In this document: positions 54,780 through 64,000 of the stretch, piece after piece
Numbering within the stretch: position 1 is the stretch's first letter
Layout of the letters: every line of letters starts with the position of its first letter
Assembly (NCBI GenBank): GCA_947652605.1
Contig: OX393580.1
Coordinates: forward strand, 13,536,159-13,600,158
Length of the DNA: 64,000 bases
Direction: 5' to 3'
Source of the DNA: Elmis aenea
Lineage: Eukaryota > Arthropoda > Insecta > Coleoptera > Elmidae
Position numbers and translations under genes: made by a program
The notes under the pieces: model-generated
What the model saw: only the letters and a program-made list of their open reading frames with translations
What the model was told of the DNA's origin: nothing
The model's database searches: none

Positions 54780-55370
54780 TATACAAAATGGTTCACTTTT
54801 TTGTAGCAGGACTTTAACAGTCGGTACAAAAACTTATTTTAAAGCGAATATTTTATTTCAACATGGGTTCATAGACGCTTCATTTTAAATATACAGGGTG
54901 CTGAAATTTTCGAAAAAATATCGATAATGTTTAACCGTTCCTCAACCAGTAGATATATTTAAACCAAATTTGGTATACAGCACCACTTACCGGTTACCAC
55001 ATTCGGTGAGAATGCCAGGTTGCCAGGCCCCACAAGCAACCAGTGGCGGAGCTGTGGGGGTTCAGTTTTAATGCATGTTATAAAAAACTAGTACGGCTCT
55101 GTTTAAAATCAAACTCGAACAAGATTTTGACTTGAACATTTTATTTTAAACAAAAAGTGTCTCTTTACTTTTCTTCGTATATCCCATCGTTTGGCGCAAA
55201 ATTTGACTTATTTTACTATTCTCGCGAAAAATGTGCTCATAAGTTTAGTTACTAGTTTTTTATAAAATTTATTGAAACTGAACCCCCACAACTCCGCCAC
55301 TGGTTGCTTGATATTCTCATCGAATGTGGTAACCTGTAAGGTGGTGCTGTATACCAAATTTGATTTAAAT

Positions 55371-56759
55371 TAAGGTGACCAACCGTCCTCCTTTAGGGAG
55401 GACAGTCCTCCTTTTTTCACTTCTGTCCTCCCTTGAAAAGTGTCCTCCTTTTTGTCCTTTTCGATATTTGAAGACTAAAATCTGTAAATCTCCAAAAGAA
55501 AATACTAGGAATAGGCTGTAATGTTCATATTTTGTCAAATGCAATCAACACGGCGTCATGTGCCATGCCAATTGATGTAGAATTAATAATAACTACAATT
55601 TATTTGTATTTTAGTCGTTTTACCGTTCGCGTGGCTACTTTAAAACAATTTTGTGAAGAAGTGAATGTTGAATACAAAAAACACCTGCTATAGAGCGTGT
55701 TCTACAATTATTCGAGCCTTTTCGCTTACATTTTTTGAGTTTAGACAAATGTCCTAAAATCCTGGAGTCGTTTTTCAATAATGAAATATCTGAGATATTA
55801 ATGTATTTTGTACATAATCAAGCATCTATTTTTCACAAAACGATTCAAAAGATTGAAGGTGAACACATTTCAGTTACAGAAGTTAGCCTTATTTTGAATG
55901 ACTTTATCCTTCAATATAAATCTCGATTTGAAGAAAAATTTCTTCCTTAATTATAAAAAGAAAATTATTAGACTTAAAGGAATCAAATCCGGGCATAACG
56001 AAAAAGTTTATCAAAGAAGTGCAGAATTTTTACCAAACATGTTTTCAATATATCGAAGAATGGTCTAGAACAAACCTCAAATAACAGTTTTCAATGGTGT
56101 TTTTTGGCTTCATCGCCAGTATGTTGGACAGATATTGAATCTTGTGTTGAGTTTTTATCTAAAGAATTGCCAGATATTAAAATAGACGACAATTGTGTCT
56201 TTGAAGCAATTAGAAGACTGAATGTATATTTAAATTCTGAAAAATTAATACAATGGGAAAATCAACACGTTGAAATTGATAAAAGATGGGTGGAAATATT
56301 CAGCCATTTCAAAAATGGACATATTCCATGTGAAAATTTATTTATTTTTGTTCAATTTGTGTTGTGCTGCCCTGGAACTAATGCAGCAGTTGAAAGAGTT
56401 TTTTCAATTGCTAATGATTTTTGGACAAGTGAGAAATCGAGATTAAATGTTGATACTCTAGCTGCAGCACTTGCCGTAAAATTCAATATGAAAGACATTT
56501 CTTGTTCAGATATTTCCAATATATTGTTAGAAGATAATGCACTGCTAAAAAATATTCATTCAATGGAGAAGTTCTCCTTTAAATAGTTATAGGCATGTAA
56601 GCATAAAATTTCATGTTAGTGTTAGTTACAAATGTTTTTATTAAGCATTTATCATATTATAATGTTTGCAATGCATAAAATGTGTCTTTTATTTATTTAC
56701 TTTTTTTTTGCTCTTTAATTTGTGTCCTCCTTTTCATTGGAAGAAAGTTGGTCACCTTA
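55371..56759 (+). mobile_element. hAT element with decayed transposase, TTTAAAT duplication
   Basis: The ends TAAGGTGACCAACCGTCC and GTTGGTCACCTTA are flanked by TTTAAAT (55364-55370 and 56760-56766); an 8-bp ATTTAAAT reading is possible if the right end stops one base earlier. GTCCTCC/GGAGGAC units dominate the left subterminal region and recur as GTGTCCTCCTTTT at the right. It has interrupted a foldback arm whose uninterrupted mirror copy (ATATATTTAAACCAAATTTG at about 54950) shows the empty site. Confidence 0.85.
55613..56586 (+). pseudogene. hAT transposase, C-terminal half, broken
   Basis: About 300 residues of a hAT transposase can be followed over several frames. The N-terminal piece reads FTVRVATLKQFCEE, then (after a small deletion and stop near 55690) RVLQLFEPFRLHFLSLDKCP, FFNNEISEILMYFVHNQASI and IEGEHISVTEVSLILNDF to a stop at 55948-55950. 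A poorly aligned stretch follows. From 56104 a 160-codon frame covers WTDIESCVEFLSKELPDIK and the hATC dimerisation domain (LCCPGTNAAVERVFSIANDF then W and SRLNVDTLAAALAVKFN), ending at 56584-56586. The N-terminal zinc finger and the first catalytic Asp are absent, and the segment where the conserved RW motif should lie is deleted. It is not functional. The long intact last frame suggests relatively recent inactivation. Confidence 0.85.
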
Positions 56760-56948
56760 TTTAAATATATCTACTGGTTGGGAAACGGTTTAAAATTATC
56801 GATATTTTTTCGAAAATTTCAACACCGTGTATCTTTAAACCGAAGCGTTTATAGAACGTTGTTATGAATGTTGATATGAAATATTTGCTTTAAAATAAGT
56901 TTTTCTATCGACTGTTAAAGTCCTTCTACAAAAAAATGGACCACCCTG

Positions 56949-58749
56949 TATTTGAAATTTTAAAAATATACATATTTCAATAGTTATTACTGCAACGGTA
57001 AAATTAGCTTAAAAACAAAATATTGTATGCATCAAAATTTTTATACTAAAGGTTTAGCAGTAAAAAAATACAATGAAATTGGTAGAGGCAAAACAGGTTA
57101 AAATAAAAGGGAGTAAAGTTTATAACTCAACGATAGCAAATAAAAACATAAATTTAAGAGTGTCAAGGTAAATTTGCAACGCGTTGTATTTTATATCTTT
57201 ATTTCCAAAGTCAAATCGGAAAACAATTTAAGATATACAAAACAAATTACATAAAGCCGCAATTTGCAGGAATGTGCGCACAAAAGGCTTTCATTTACCA
57301 CATGTAAGCAATTTCAAGGGTTGCATAGTAATTTTATTTACACACAAACGAATAATTTGCTTAAAAAATGCGAAGTTAACAAATAAGAAAGCATTGTGTG
57401 ACTGTTACATGTAATTTATGATAAAACATTTCAAAGCAACTTCTATTTGCGAACGTTTTCCACTCTCCTCATCGAAATACGGAAAATGGTTCCCACATAA
57501 GAGATCAATCTTGAAAACGAATCCTTTGTATGAGACGAATCCATCCGGAAATTTTCTGTGGTACAATTCAATACGTTGGAATAATTTAACAAGGCGCACA
57601 TATATCCAACTAAAATTCTTCACCGTAGACTACACCCTGTATCCTCGTCTACATCTTCCGTCTTTTAAAAAATTCATTGAACGTTTAAATTAAAATGAGA
57701 CGCACTGATTTATTTTTATCCGGGTCTGAGGCTAGCGGTGCAAATCTCGACCCTTCTTGTCGTTGAAATGCACTTTGATTTCAACCCATAATTATTAAAG
57801 CTAATTTGAATTGCATTGATAAAGCAAAAAGACCCCATTTGGCTGTAACAGCGCACTTTCTGACTGCAGTAACCTTTGCTATTCACCCCGTCCAATTAAG
57901 TTGCTCTGAACTTTCGGTCTTGCAGGGAATTTAACTGTCGAAAGTTTGTTTCTTTTGTGGTATTCGATTGCTTTTGTACATAATTATCTGGGCGATTTAC
58001 CCCTTACTTTATGGGGATGTTATACAAGAATATAACGTCAATAAATTATACACAACAATTTATACGGGGTGCGTATAACTTGGTTGACAATTGTAACGCA
58101 TTTCTTTGCATAATTCTAAGTCGAACATTGTTTAATAAAAGGGCAGAGTTAATCCTCGGAAGACTATTTTAGGAAGTACAAATCTGGCGACACCTTATAG
58201 TTAAAAACAGTTATACTTTAATTTGTGTACAGAACAAACTTGTGGCATATCGTTTATTTAATTGAAGTGTTTATGAAACTATTATATTTAAACAGTTATT
58301 AATTAAATTAAAAGTGAAACCACAAACTTAAGGACAAAGGCCTGGAAGGACCACTTCAAATAATTTAAAAAAGTTGAAATTTGAACTTTTTGCTTGACAT
58401 TTCAAATATTTAAAACGGTGAAATTTCAATTTTTGTTTTAGTTTCTGTAAACATACAAAAAATTAGTTTATAGGATTTAGGTAATATTTGCCTTATCACA
58501 CTGGTCCAATGAATAATTGCATAAATAATTTTGAGAAACCTCAATTTAAAAGTAAGAATGGTAAAAGTACATCTTCATCATAAGAAAATGTCAAGAATGC
58601 GTAGGCAAAAGATAAAATTGTAACTTTCTCAATTTTTTCTTTCAATTGTTTTAAATTACCGCTGTCTACTTTCATAGCCTACTTAAAAATGTTACGTTGC
58701 CCTAATAATTAACAATAAAATCGCGATATTACGAAAAATATCAATTTTA
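56949..58749. other. Long non-coding stretch
   Basis: No supported gene. Overlapping frames at 57405-57693 on both strands show no domain. The block 57715-57960 is less AT-rich and free of visible repeats, so it is a candidate for conserved non-coding or exonic sequence, but nothing can be assigned. Confidence 0.35.
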
Positions 58750-59504
58750 GGTATACCACGACCCTGAGATTCTTCGATAGCTCCTTTATTAATGAAAATA
58801 TCAAAAAATGTTTAATGCAAATATTGTGCGAACCTGTTTTCTACATAACATAAAATTATTTTCAAATATACAGGGTGTTTCGTTAGACCGGCACATATAA
58901 AAATTTATTTTTTTAAAATAGAACACCCTGTATATTTTTACATTTTTGGATTTTTCTTAAAATTTACTTTAAAACATGTAAAAGGTTCTATGGGTCATAA
59001 GTCAACCGTTTTCGTAAAATTTACATTTTTGTAAAAATTTTGAGCGATACAGCACTTTCAATTTTTTTTTCCATTAAAGTTATTTAAAAAAGCGGTAAAA
59101 TTTCGTTTAAAAATTTAGATTGACAATAAATTATTTAACACTTTCCGCTAGCTACATTTAAAAAATATTATACAGGGTGTTTTTTACGCTTGGTCAAACT
59201 TGTGAAACTTTAAACATCGATAAGTCATTTTTCTTAAATGCAACACCCTGTATATTTTTACATTTTCTTGTAGAGAATTTAATTGTCTTTCGAAATTATT
59301 AAGCATGTCCTATACCTAAAGTTAATATTTTTCGAGCTATCTCGATTTTCATTAGTATTACTAAGGCAATTAAAATATTTTAATGTGGGCCATGGACGTA
59401 AGTCGTAATTTTTCAAAGAATTTTTAAACAAAAGAATAAAAAGAGCTGCAACTTTAATTTTAGGCTAAAAATTTACCCCATTTTACCGAAATGTATCGTA
59501 TAAA

Positions 59505-59780
59505 TTGTTCAAGATTATGTCCTTGTTCTACGCACAGCCGTAGACCTTGTCTGAAAGACTCTAGCTCCCTTTATAACATTTCGGGGGTTATACCATTAAA
59601 AGCAACACGAATCCTGTTCTGCACATCTTCAGCAGTTGTTGGGGGGTCTTGATACACCTGTTTTATGGGTCCCCACAAAAATAAATCTATAGGGGTAAGA
59701 TCAGGTGTCCTAGGTGGACAGGAGATTGGTCTACCTCGCCCTATCCATCTATTACGATATTCTGTGTTCGGCAACTGCAT
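59505..59780 (-). pseudogene. Mariner-like transposase, C-terminal relic (left arm and loop)
   Basis: On the minus strand from about 59780: RWIGRGRPISCPPRTPDLTP followed by IDLFLWGPIKQVY, PPTTAEDVQNRIRVAFNGIT and PEML, then a stop where the reading should continue (RELESFRQGLRLCVEQ) and a tail FIR. The PDLTPID segment holds the third catalytic acidic residue (Asp) of the mariner type. Everything N-terminal of it is missing. The last 38 codons or so lie in the left arm and are repeated in mirror image at 59791-59907. It is non-functional. Confidence 0.85.
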
Positions 59781-59790
59781 TACTTGCTGT

Positions 59791-59907
59791 GCTTTTAATG
59801 GTATAACCCCCGAAATGTTATCGAGAGTGCTAGAGTCTTTGAGACAACATCTACGGCTGTGCGTAGAACATGAACAAGGATATAATTTTAAACAATTTAT
59901 ACGATAA
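59791..59907 (+). pseudogene. Mirror copy of the transposase C-terminal tail (right arm)
   Basis: The plus-strand frame reads AFNGITPEMLSRVLESLRQH, LRLCVEHEQG and FKQFIR, and stops at 59905-59907. It is the inverted duplicate of the tail in the left arm and, unlike it, has no internal stop. It lacks any catalytic residue. Its presence shows the palindrome was made by inverted duplication of the 3' end of a mariner-like transposon. Confidence 0.85.
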
Positions 59908-60660
59908 ATTTCGGGGAAAAGGGGTACATTATTGGACTAAAATTAAAGTTGGAGTTTTTTTAATTCTTTTGTTTAAAAATTCTTTGAAAAATTACGACTT
60001 ACGTCCATGGCCCACTTTAAAATATTTTAATTGCCTTAGTAATACTAATAAAAATCGAGATAGCTCGAAAAATATTAACTTTAGGTATAGGACATGCTTA
60101 ATAATTTCGAAAGACAATTAAATTCTCTACAAGAAAATGTAAAAATATACAGGGTGTTGCATTTAAGAAAAATGACTTATCGATGTTTAAAGTTTCACAA
60201 GTTTGACCAAGCGTAAAAAACACCCTGTATAATATTTTTAAAATGTAGCTAGCGGAAAGTGTTAATTAATCTATTGTCAATCTAAATTTTAAACGAAATT
60301 TCACCGCTTTTTTAAATAACTTTAATGTTAAAAAAAATTGAAAGTGCTGTATTGCTCAAAAATTTCATAAAAATGTAAATTTTACAAAAACGGTTGACTT
60401 AAGACCCATATAACCTTATACATTTTTTAAAGTAAATTTTAAGAGAAATCCAAAAATGTAAAAATATACAGGGTGTTCTATTTAAAAATAATAAATTTTT
60501 ATATGTGCCGATCAAACGAATATTTGAAAATAATTTTATGTTATGTAGAAAATAGGTTCGCACAATATTTGTATTAAACATTTTTTGATATTTTCAGTAA
60601 TAAAGGAGCTATCGAAGAATCTCAGGGTCGTGGTGCACCCTGTATATAAAACAGGCTTTA

Positions 60661-61020
60661 TGTTTTTGAAGGACAATTAAATTTTCTACAAGACGGTGTA
60701 AAAATATATAGGGTATTTAAAAAAATGAGTTATCGATGTTTAAAGTTTCACAAGTTTGACCAAGCGTAAAAAACGCCCAGTATAATATTTTTAAAATGTA
60801 GGTAGTGCAAAGTGTTAAATAATCTATCGTCAATCTAATCTTCAAGCGAATTTCTTCAGACTTTTCAAAGTTTTTAAATGTTGAAAATTATTGAAAGTAC
60901 TGCATTTTTATGAAAATGCAATTTTCACGAGAACGGTTGACTTTAGACCCATAACCATATACAGTTTTTCAAGTAAATTGAAGAGACATTAAAAAATATA
61001 AAAATATACAGGATGTTTCA
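60661..61020 (+). repeat. Direct repeat of the right arm (60122-60480)
   Basis: CGATGTTTAAAGTTTCACAA, GTTTGACCAAGCGTAAAAAA and ACGGTTGACTTTAGACCCAT repeat the order of 60122-60480 at a distance of about 540-550 bp with more substitutions. It ends in CAGGATGTTTCAC. It is a diverged half copy next to the palindrome rather than a recent duplication. Confidence 0.7.
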
Positions 61021-61934
61021 CAAGAAAAAGTATAATTTTGATATGCCACTCTTTTTTGGAGCACCCTGCATGTTTGAAAATATCTTTTAAATGTAGGCCT
61101 TATTAACTTACATAATCTAACTGCGGCAGAAGTTGGAGTATATGACGTTTCGCCATAAAACTCGGTAGCGTCCGTCATGACTTACCCTGTCTTATACATT
61201 CGTTTTAATTCACAAACTGCAGACATGCTGCATGCTGCATATGCAGTTATTTTTACATTTTTGACCAATATTATTTAGGCACATAGTATATTATAGCGAT
61301 AGAATTTGTCTGCATAATGATTTCTTGGGTAATGCAGTCAACTATTTACATTGTTGATATAGTTCGTAAACTTGCCACAAACTGCTGAGACCGCAATAAT
61401 AGATAAGTGTTACAGTATCGGTTTTCGTGTACCGAGCGTACATGGACTCGGCTTACATATACATATTTAAATTGAACATTAATCAAAGTTCTGGACACAA
61501 GCCAAAGATTGAAGGCACTTTTATACGTTTCCGTTGATTTTACACGTTGCCATTATTAAGTAAATTTGATTGTGTACGGCACTCATTGGTTTAATAGCTC
61601 CTCCGAGTTTTAGACTATTTTGGTACTATAAATAAACATGGGAAATTCCTTTGCCAATCAATGAAAGTAATTTTGTTGCTTTTTAAGAGTATCTTGATTG
61701 TGTTAAAAAAGGATTTTTATAATACAAGGTGGCGCGCGGTAACGGAAGATTATGATTTGTTTCAAAGTCATAGTTTAAGTTGACATACTGTACTATGCCA
61801 AATTAAATCCCAAAGTATGCCATTTAATTGACATGTGTTGTTGGTCGGGTGCGTAAAGCGCATTTGCAGTAAAATCATTTTACAAAAATAATTATTGAAT
61901 AGAAGTTGCAAGATGAACATTTTGGCGTCACTTA
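61021..61934. other. Non-coding stretch
   Basis: AGCACCCTGCATG at about 61059 and a lone CTTACCCTGTCTTATA near 61182 look like old foldback ends. The rest shows no gene or bounded repeat. Confidence 0.35.
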
Positions 61935-62278
61935 TGCCCGGTTTCTCCGACACATCTCAAGATCGAACTTATATAAGCCCGCCTTATATTTAAGACCGTC
62001 TCAAGATACCAATGCGTTGCACAGAAAACATATTCCGTAATCTGTTAGACATCTCAGCTAAGTTAGAACTCGGTTTGGCAACGTTGCAAGAAGTCGGCAC
62101 ATTTTAGCGGCAGATTGAAATGGCTAATTTTCATTGGCCATTTACATCACAGCTGTTAAAACGGCTCCCTGTGATATCTTGTTGTTGCTATCAGCTGTTA
62201 GTCACATATAAAGTTACAGTTCGGTGTTTATTATTTTATTTTGTGTTGAAATGGCGAAAAAAATAAATAAATTATACC

Positions 62279-62326
62279 ATGGAGAAAAAACAATTATTAG
62301 TTAGCTTGGTGGAAGAAAATAAATAA
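62279..62326 (+). pseudogene. Possible Harbinger MYB/SANT companion, N-terminal relic
   Basis: ATG 62279 opens 15 codons, MEKKQLLVSLVEENK, before TAA. A KQLLVSLVEE-like helix is how many Myb/SANT companions of Harbinger elements begin. An upstream ATG at 62251 in another frame gives MAKKINKLYHGEK and then a stop. The call depends mainly on position opposite the HARBI1 relic; by sequence alone it would be too short. Confidence 0.3.
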
Positions 62327-62343
62327 ATAGATTATGTATTATA

Positions 62344-63267
62344 CAGGGTGTTTGAAATTCGAGTTTAAGCATGGGGATCTCGCGTATTATAATAGCTAGA
62401 ATATAGGTTTAAATTTGGCAAAGTTGCTAAATTTGGTGCTCAATAATAATCCAAAGAGAAATTGGAAATATCTCAAACGGTGTCCGAGTAAATTAGGAAA
62501 AACTGGAAAATACGATTTTTGAAAATCGTTTATAACTCCTTTGGAGTATAAAATATTTCAAATGTGTAAAAACATTGCCGAAGCAACTTTTTAAGCCGAA
62601 TCGGATGGTAGTCACAAATTTTTCTTAGATCGATTCGTTTTTGTTTTATGACAACCAACTTTGTTTTTGCTTATGGGCGCAAGTTTTGCTATTTACATTA
62701 TCAAATAGCATTTATTTTTCTAAATGCATTGATGTATCACACATGGTATTTTACTTTTTCTTTTATTGTCAAATTTCAAAAAATACGTTTTAAACAATAA
62801 CCATTATAAATCAGGTTGGCCGGTCATTGTAGTTTATGTTGTTTCCATGACAACCGATCAACAATCTAAAAGTTTTAAAGGCCTGTTAGTCGTAAAAATG
62901 AACTTTATTAACGAAGAAAAACGCGATATGCTGCCCATCAGAAAAAACAAAGTTGGTTGTCTAAAACAAAAACGAATCGATCTAGGAAAAATTTGTGACC
63001 ACCATCCGATTCGGCTTAAAAAGTTGCTTGGGCAACTTTTTTACACATTTAAAATATTTCAAACTCCAAAGGAGTTATAAACGATTTTTAAAAATCGTAT
63101 TTTCCAGTTTTTCCTAATTTTCTCGGACACTGTTTGAGATATTTCCAATTTCTCTTTGGATTATTATATGAGCACCGAATTTAGCAACTTTGCCAATTTT
63201 AAATCTATACTCTCGCTATTATAATACGCGAGATCCCCATGCTTAAACTCGAATTTCAAACACGCTG
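62344..63267. mobile_element. Palindromic TA-flanked element inserted in the Harbinger element
   Basis: The ends CAGGGTGTTTGAAATTCGAG and CTCGAATTTCAAACACGCTG lie beside TA, with TA at 63268-63269 on the right. Arms of about 340-460 bp mirror through GGGGATCTCGCGTATTATAA, AAATCGTATTTTCCAGTTTT and ACAAAGTTGGTTGT. The short loop (about 62700-62920) is non-coding; the 104-codon frame at 62766-63080 runs from loop into arm and is not supported. It cuts the HARBI1-like frame right after QIEPQLK. Confidence 0.85.
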
Positions 63268-63460
63268 TAGGCTTCAATTGAGGCTCAATTTGATCTAAGA
63301 TCACAATAACTGTCTCTTTTGTGAGGCGAAAACGCATAAAAAAACGATCGTATTCGAAATCCGTAAATGGATTTGCGCGAACAAATCGCCTTCGAGGAAT
63401 TACAGGGTCGTACAAGTCATCATCTGCATTATCTATCATATTTATAAAGTCAATATTCAT
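63268..63460 (-). pseudogene. HARBI1-type (PIF/Harbinger) transposase, N-terminal relic
   Basis: ATG at 63458-63460 on the minus strand opens about 64 codons: MNIDFINMIDNADDDLYDPV, RRRFVRANPFTDF, then FFMRFRLTKETVIVILDQIE and PQLK, where the foldback element interrupts it (63268). The block FRLTKET-V-IL-IEPQL is the conserved N-terminal helical region of Harbinger nucleases, preceding the DDE domain. No stop or frameshift occurs in the remaining part, so truncation was fairly recent or the copy moved as a non-autonomous element. The DDE catalytic domain is absent. Confidence 0.82.
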
Positions 63461-63699
63461 ATTTAAACTTAAACCACAATTTAAACAAACATTTAACTAC
63501 AAAAAAAGCAAATACAAGATAATTTTAGGTTATGTACTCCAGCTCAAGTTCTAGTAAACAGCGACTCAAGATGTGAGCTCAGCTCAAGTTGAATATGTTC
63601 TTAAAATTGCTTGGTGCAACACTTTATACCGTTAAGGCGAACTTAAGATTCAGCTAGATCTTAAGATGTGTCGGAGAAACCGGGCATTATATCTTCATC

Positions 63700-63815
63700 C
63701 AAGAGTTTGGAGCGGAGCACGGAGCTGGAGCACGGAGCAGTGGAGCAATAGGTTTTGCCCGGAGCTGGAGCGGAGTTCGGAGCAAATAATTTTGATTGCT
63801 CCACTGCTCCACTTT
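63700..63815. repeat. GGAGC-rich block with 16-bp perfect inverted repeat
   Basis: The left part repeats CGGAGC and TGGAGC units. GGAGCAGTGGAGCAAT (63734-63749) is exactly mirrored by ATTGCTCCACTGCTCC (63795-63810) across 45 bp. It lies immediately outside the Harbinger right end. It has the vocabulary-repeat style of the hAT ends in this window but no 8-bp duplication was found. Confidence 0.7.
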
Positions 63816-64000
63816 ATTATGTACAATTTTTTTAAATTTTTTCTTATCTGTAAAGATCAATAATTTGTTCTTACAAACATTTATTTAACTTCACTTGTTT
63901 AATATGGTCAAATATTTTTGACCAACTTCCACATATCCGATAAATTAAAACAGTTTTTTTAAAACAAATTTTTTAATTAAAATCTTGATTTAAAAATGTT
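63816..64000. other. AT-rich right edge
   Basis: Nothing recognisable before the window ends. Confidence 0.4.

Larger units (their letters stand above)
54783..56948. mobile_element. Palindromic element with stacked insertions including a hAT with transposase
   Basis: The outer arms mirror through TTTGTAGCAGGACTTTAACA and CGACTGTTAAAGTCC, with the right end CACCCTG beside TA. An inner CAGGGTGCTGAAATTTTCG end (54894) mirrors AAATTTCAACACCGTG. Further in, TGGTATACAGCACCACTTAC, GGTTACCACATTCG and CAGTGGCGGAGCTGTGGGGG are mirrored at 55282-55355. The right arm is then split by a hAT element at 55371-56759. Confidence 0.75.
58750..60642. mobile_element. Multi-layer palindromic element with mirrored transposase tail
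   Basis: Outermost arms: ACCACGACCCTGAGATTCTT at 58755 mirrors AAGAATCTCAGGGTCGTGGT at 60614. Within, three pairs of CAGGGTG/CACCCTG ends mirror each other: at 58871, 59174 (CAGGGTGTTTTTTACGCTTG) and near 59246 on the left, and their counterparts at about 60150, 60225 and 60470 on the right. The loop (59604-59790) and innermost arms encode the C-terminal part of a mariner-like transposase. Arms keep matching through GTAAGTCGTAATTTTTCAAA at about 59399. Confidence 0.85.
61935..63686. mobile_element. PIF/Harbinger element, TTA duplication, internally deleted
   Basis: The inverted ends start TGCCCGGTTTCTCCGACACA and match over 30 bp with one mismatch. TTA flanks them (61932-61934 and 63687-63689). 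On the right a HARBI1-type transposase start reads inward (minus), and on the left a short possible MYB start reads inward (plus), the two-gene layout of Harbinger elements. Between them the 3' parts of both genes are gone and a foldback element (62344-63267) sits there. Confidence 0.85.

Noticed and set aside
57405..57693. Overlapping 72- and 91-codon ORFs on opposite strands
   Set aside because: No domain, no splice context and no repeat support; likely chance in a less AT-rich block.
62766..63080. 104-codon plus-strand ORF
   Set aside because: Spans loop and arm of the foldback element inserted in the Harbinger element; the mirrored arm gives no matching protein.

Overview
The window looks like nuclear DNA of an insect, possibly a beetle. 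It is AT-rich, has spliceosomal introns and carries jockey-type LINEs, MADF/zeste-type domains and mariner, hAT, piggyBac, pogo and PIF/Harbinger elements. The species assignment is an inference. I see only one host protein-coding gene, no rRNA or tRNA gene, and no CRISPR, operon or plasmid feature.

The host gene is PDSS2 (decaprenyl-diphosphate synthase subunit 2, coenzyme Q side-chain synthesis) at 1871-4467 on the plus strand. It has two coding exons (1871-2154 and 3525-4467). The single intron between them holds a hAT element nested inside another hAT element.

Almost everything I can identify downstream of PDSS2 is transposon-derived, often several layers deep. The commonest class is long palindromic (foldback) elements with TA-flanked CAGGGTG...CACCCTG ends: 4916-6355, 10221-10976, 18531-19313, 20696-22450, 27203-28408, 32266-33210, 47119-48908, 54783-56948, 58750-60642 and 62344-63267. 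Fragments of DD(E/D) mariner-like transposase in three of them (10516-10840, 59505-59907, and weakly 47859-48100) tie the class to the IS630/Tc1/mariner superfamily. A related palindromic family with GCGTCATTC ends occurs at 29261-30043, 34588-35189 and 54028-54779.

The second class is hAT elements with intact 8-bp target duplications: 2178-2931, 2268-2658, 6052-6328, 15799-16012, 21559-22135, 31954-33346, 40017-40726, 43737-45313 and 52084-53236. One more, 55371-56759, has a 7-8 bp duplication and carries a decayed transposase. Several hAT ends are built from short degenerate repeats that differ from element to element. PIF/Harbinger-type elements lie at 7099-7486 (TAA duplication), 35843-36351 (TTA, with a MADF relic) and 61935-63686 (TTA, with HARBI1 and possible MYB relics). 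piggyBac-type elements (TTAA) lie at 1203-1392 and 5351-5816. pogo/Tigger relics lie at 43024-43367 and 45323-45695. LINE material is at 12022-12880 and 38935-39546 (jockey-like) and at 37860-38340, a LINE copy with a large internal deletion and a 13-bp target duplication.

Other structure includes a four-copy array with a period near 175 bp (31299-31925), hammerhead-like motifs (11055-11080, 37767-37792, 36474-36511), a 59-bp-arm palindrome (50822-50948), GC-rich islands (14690-15480, 42640-42720), and an unrecognised acidic ORF flanked by about eight copies of a roughly 20-bp motif (43913-45051). Long stretches (8101-9870, 12930-14690, 22861-24750, 25171-27200, 46169-47118, 56949-58749) show no gene that I can support.
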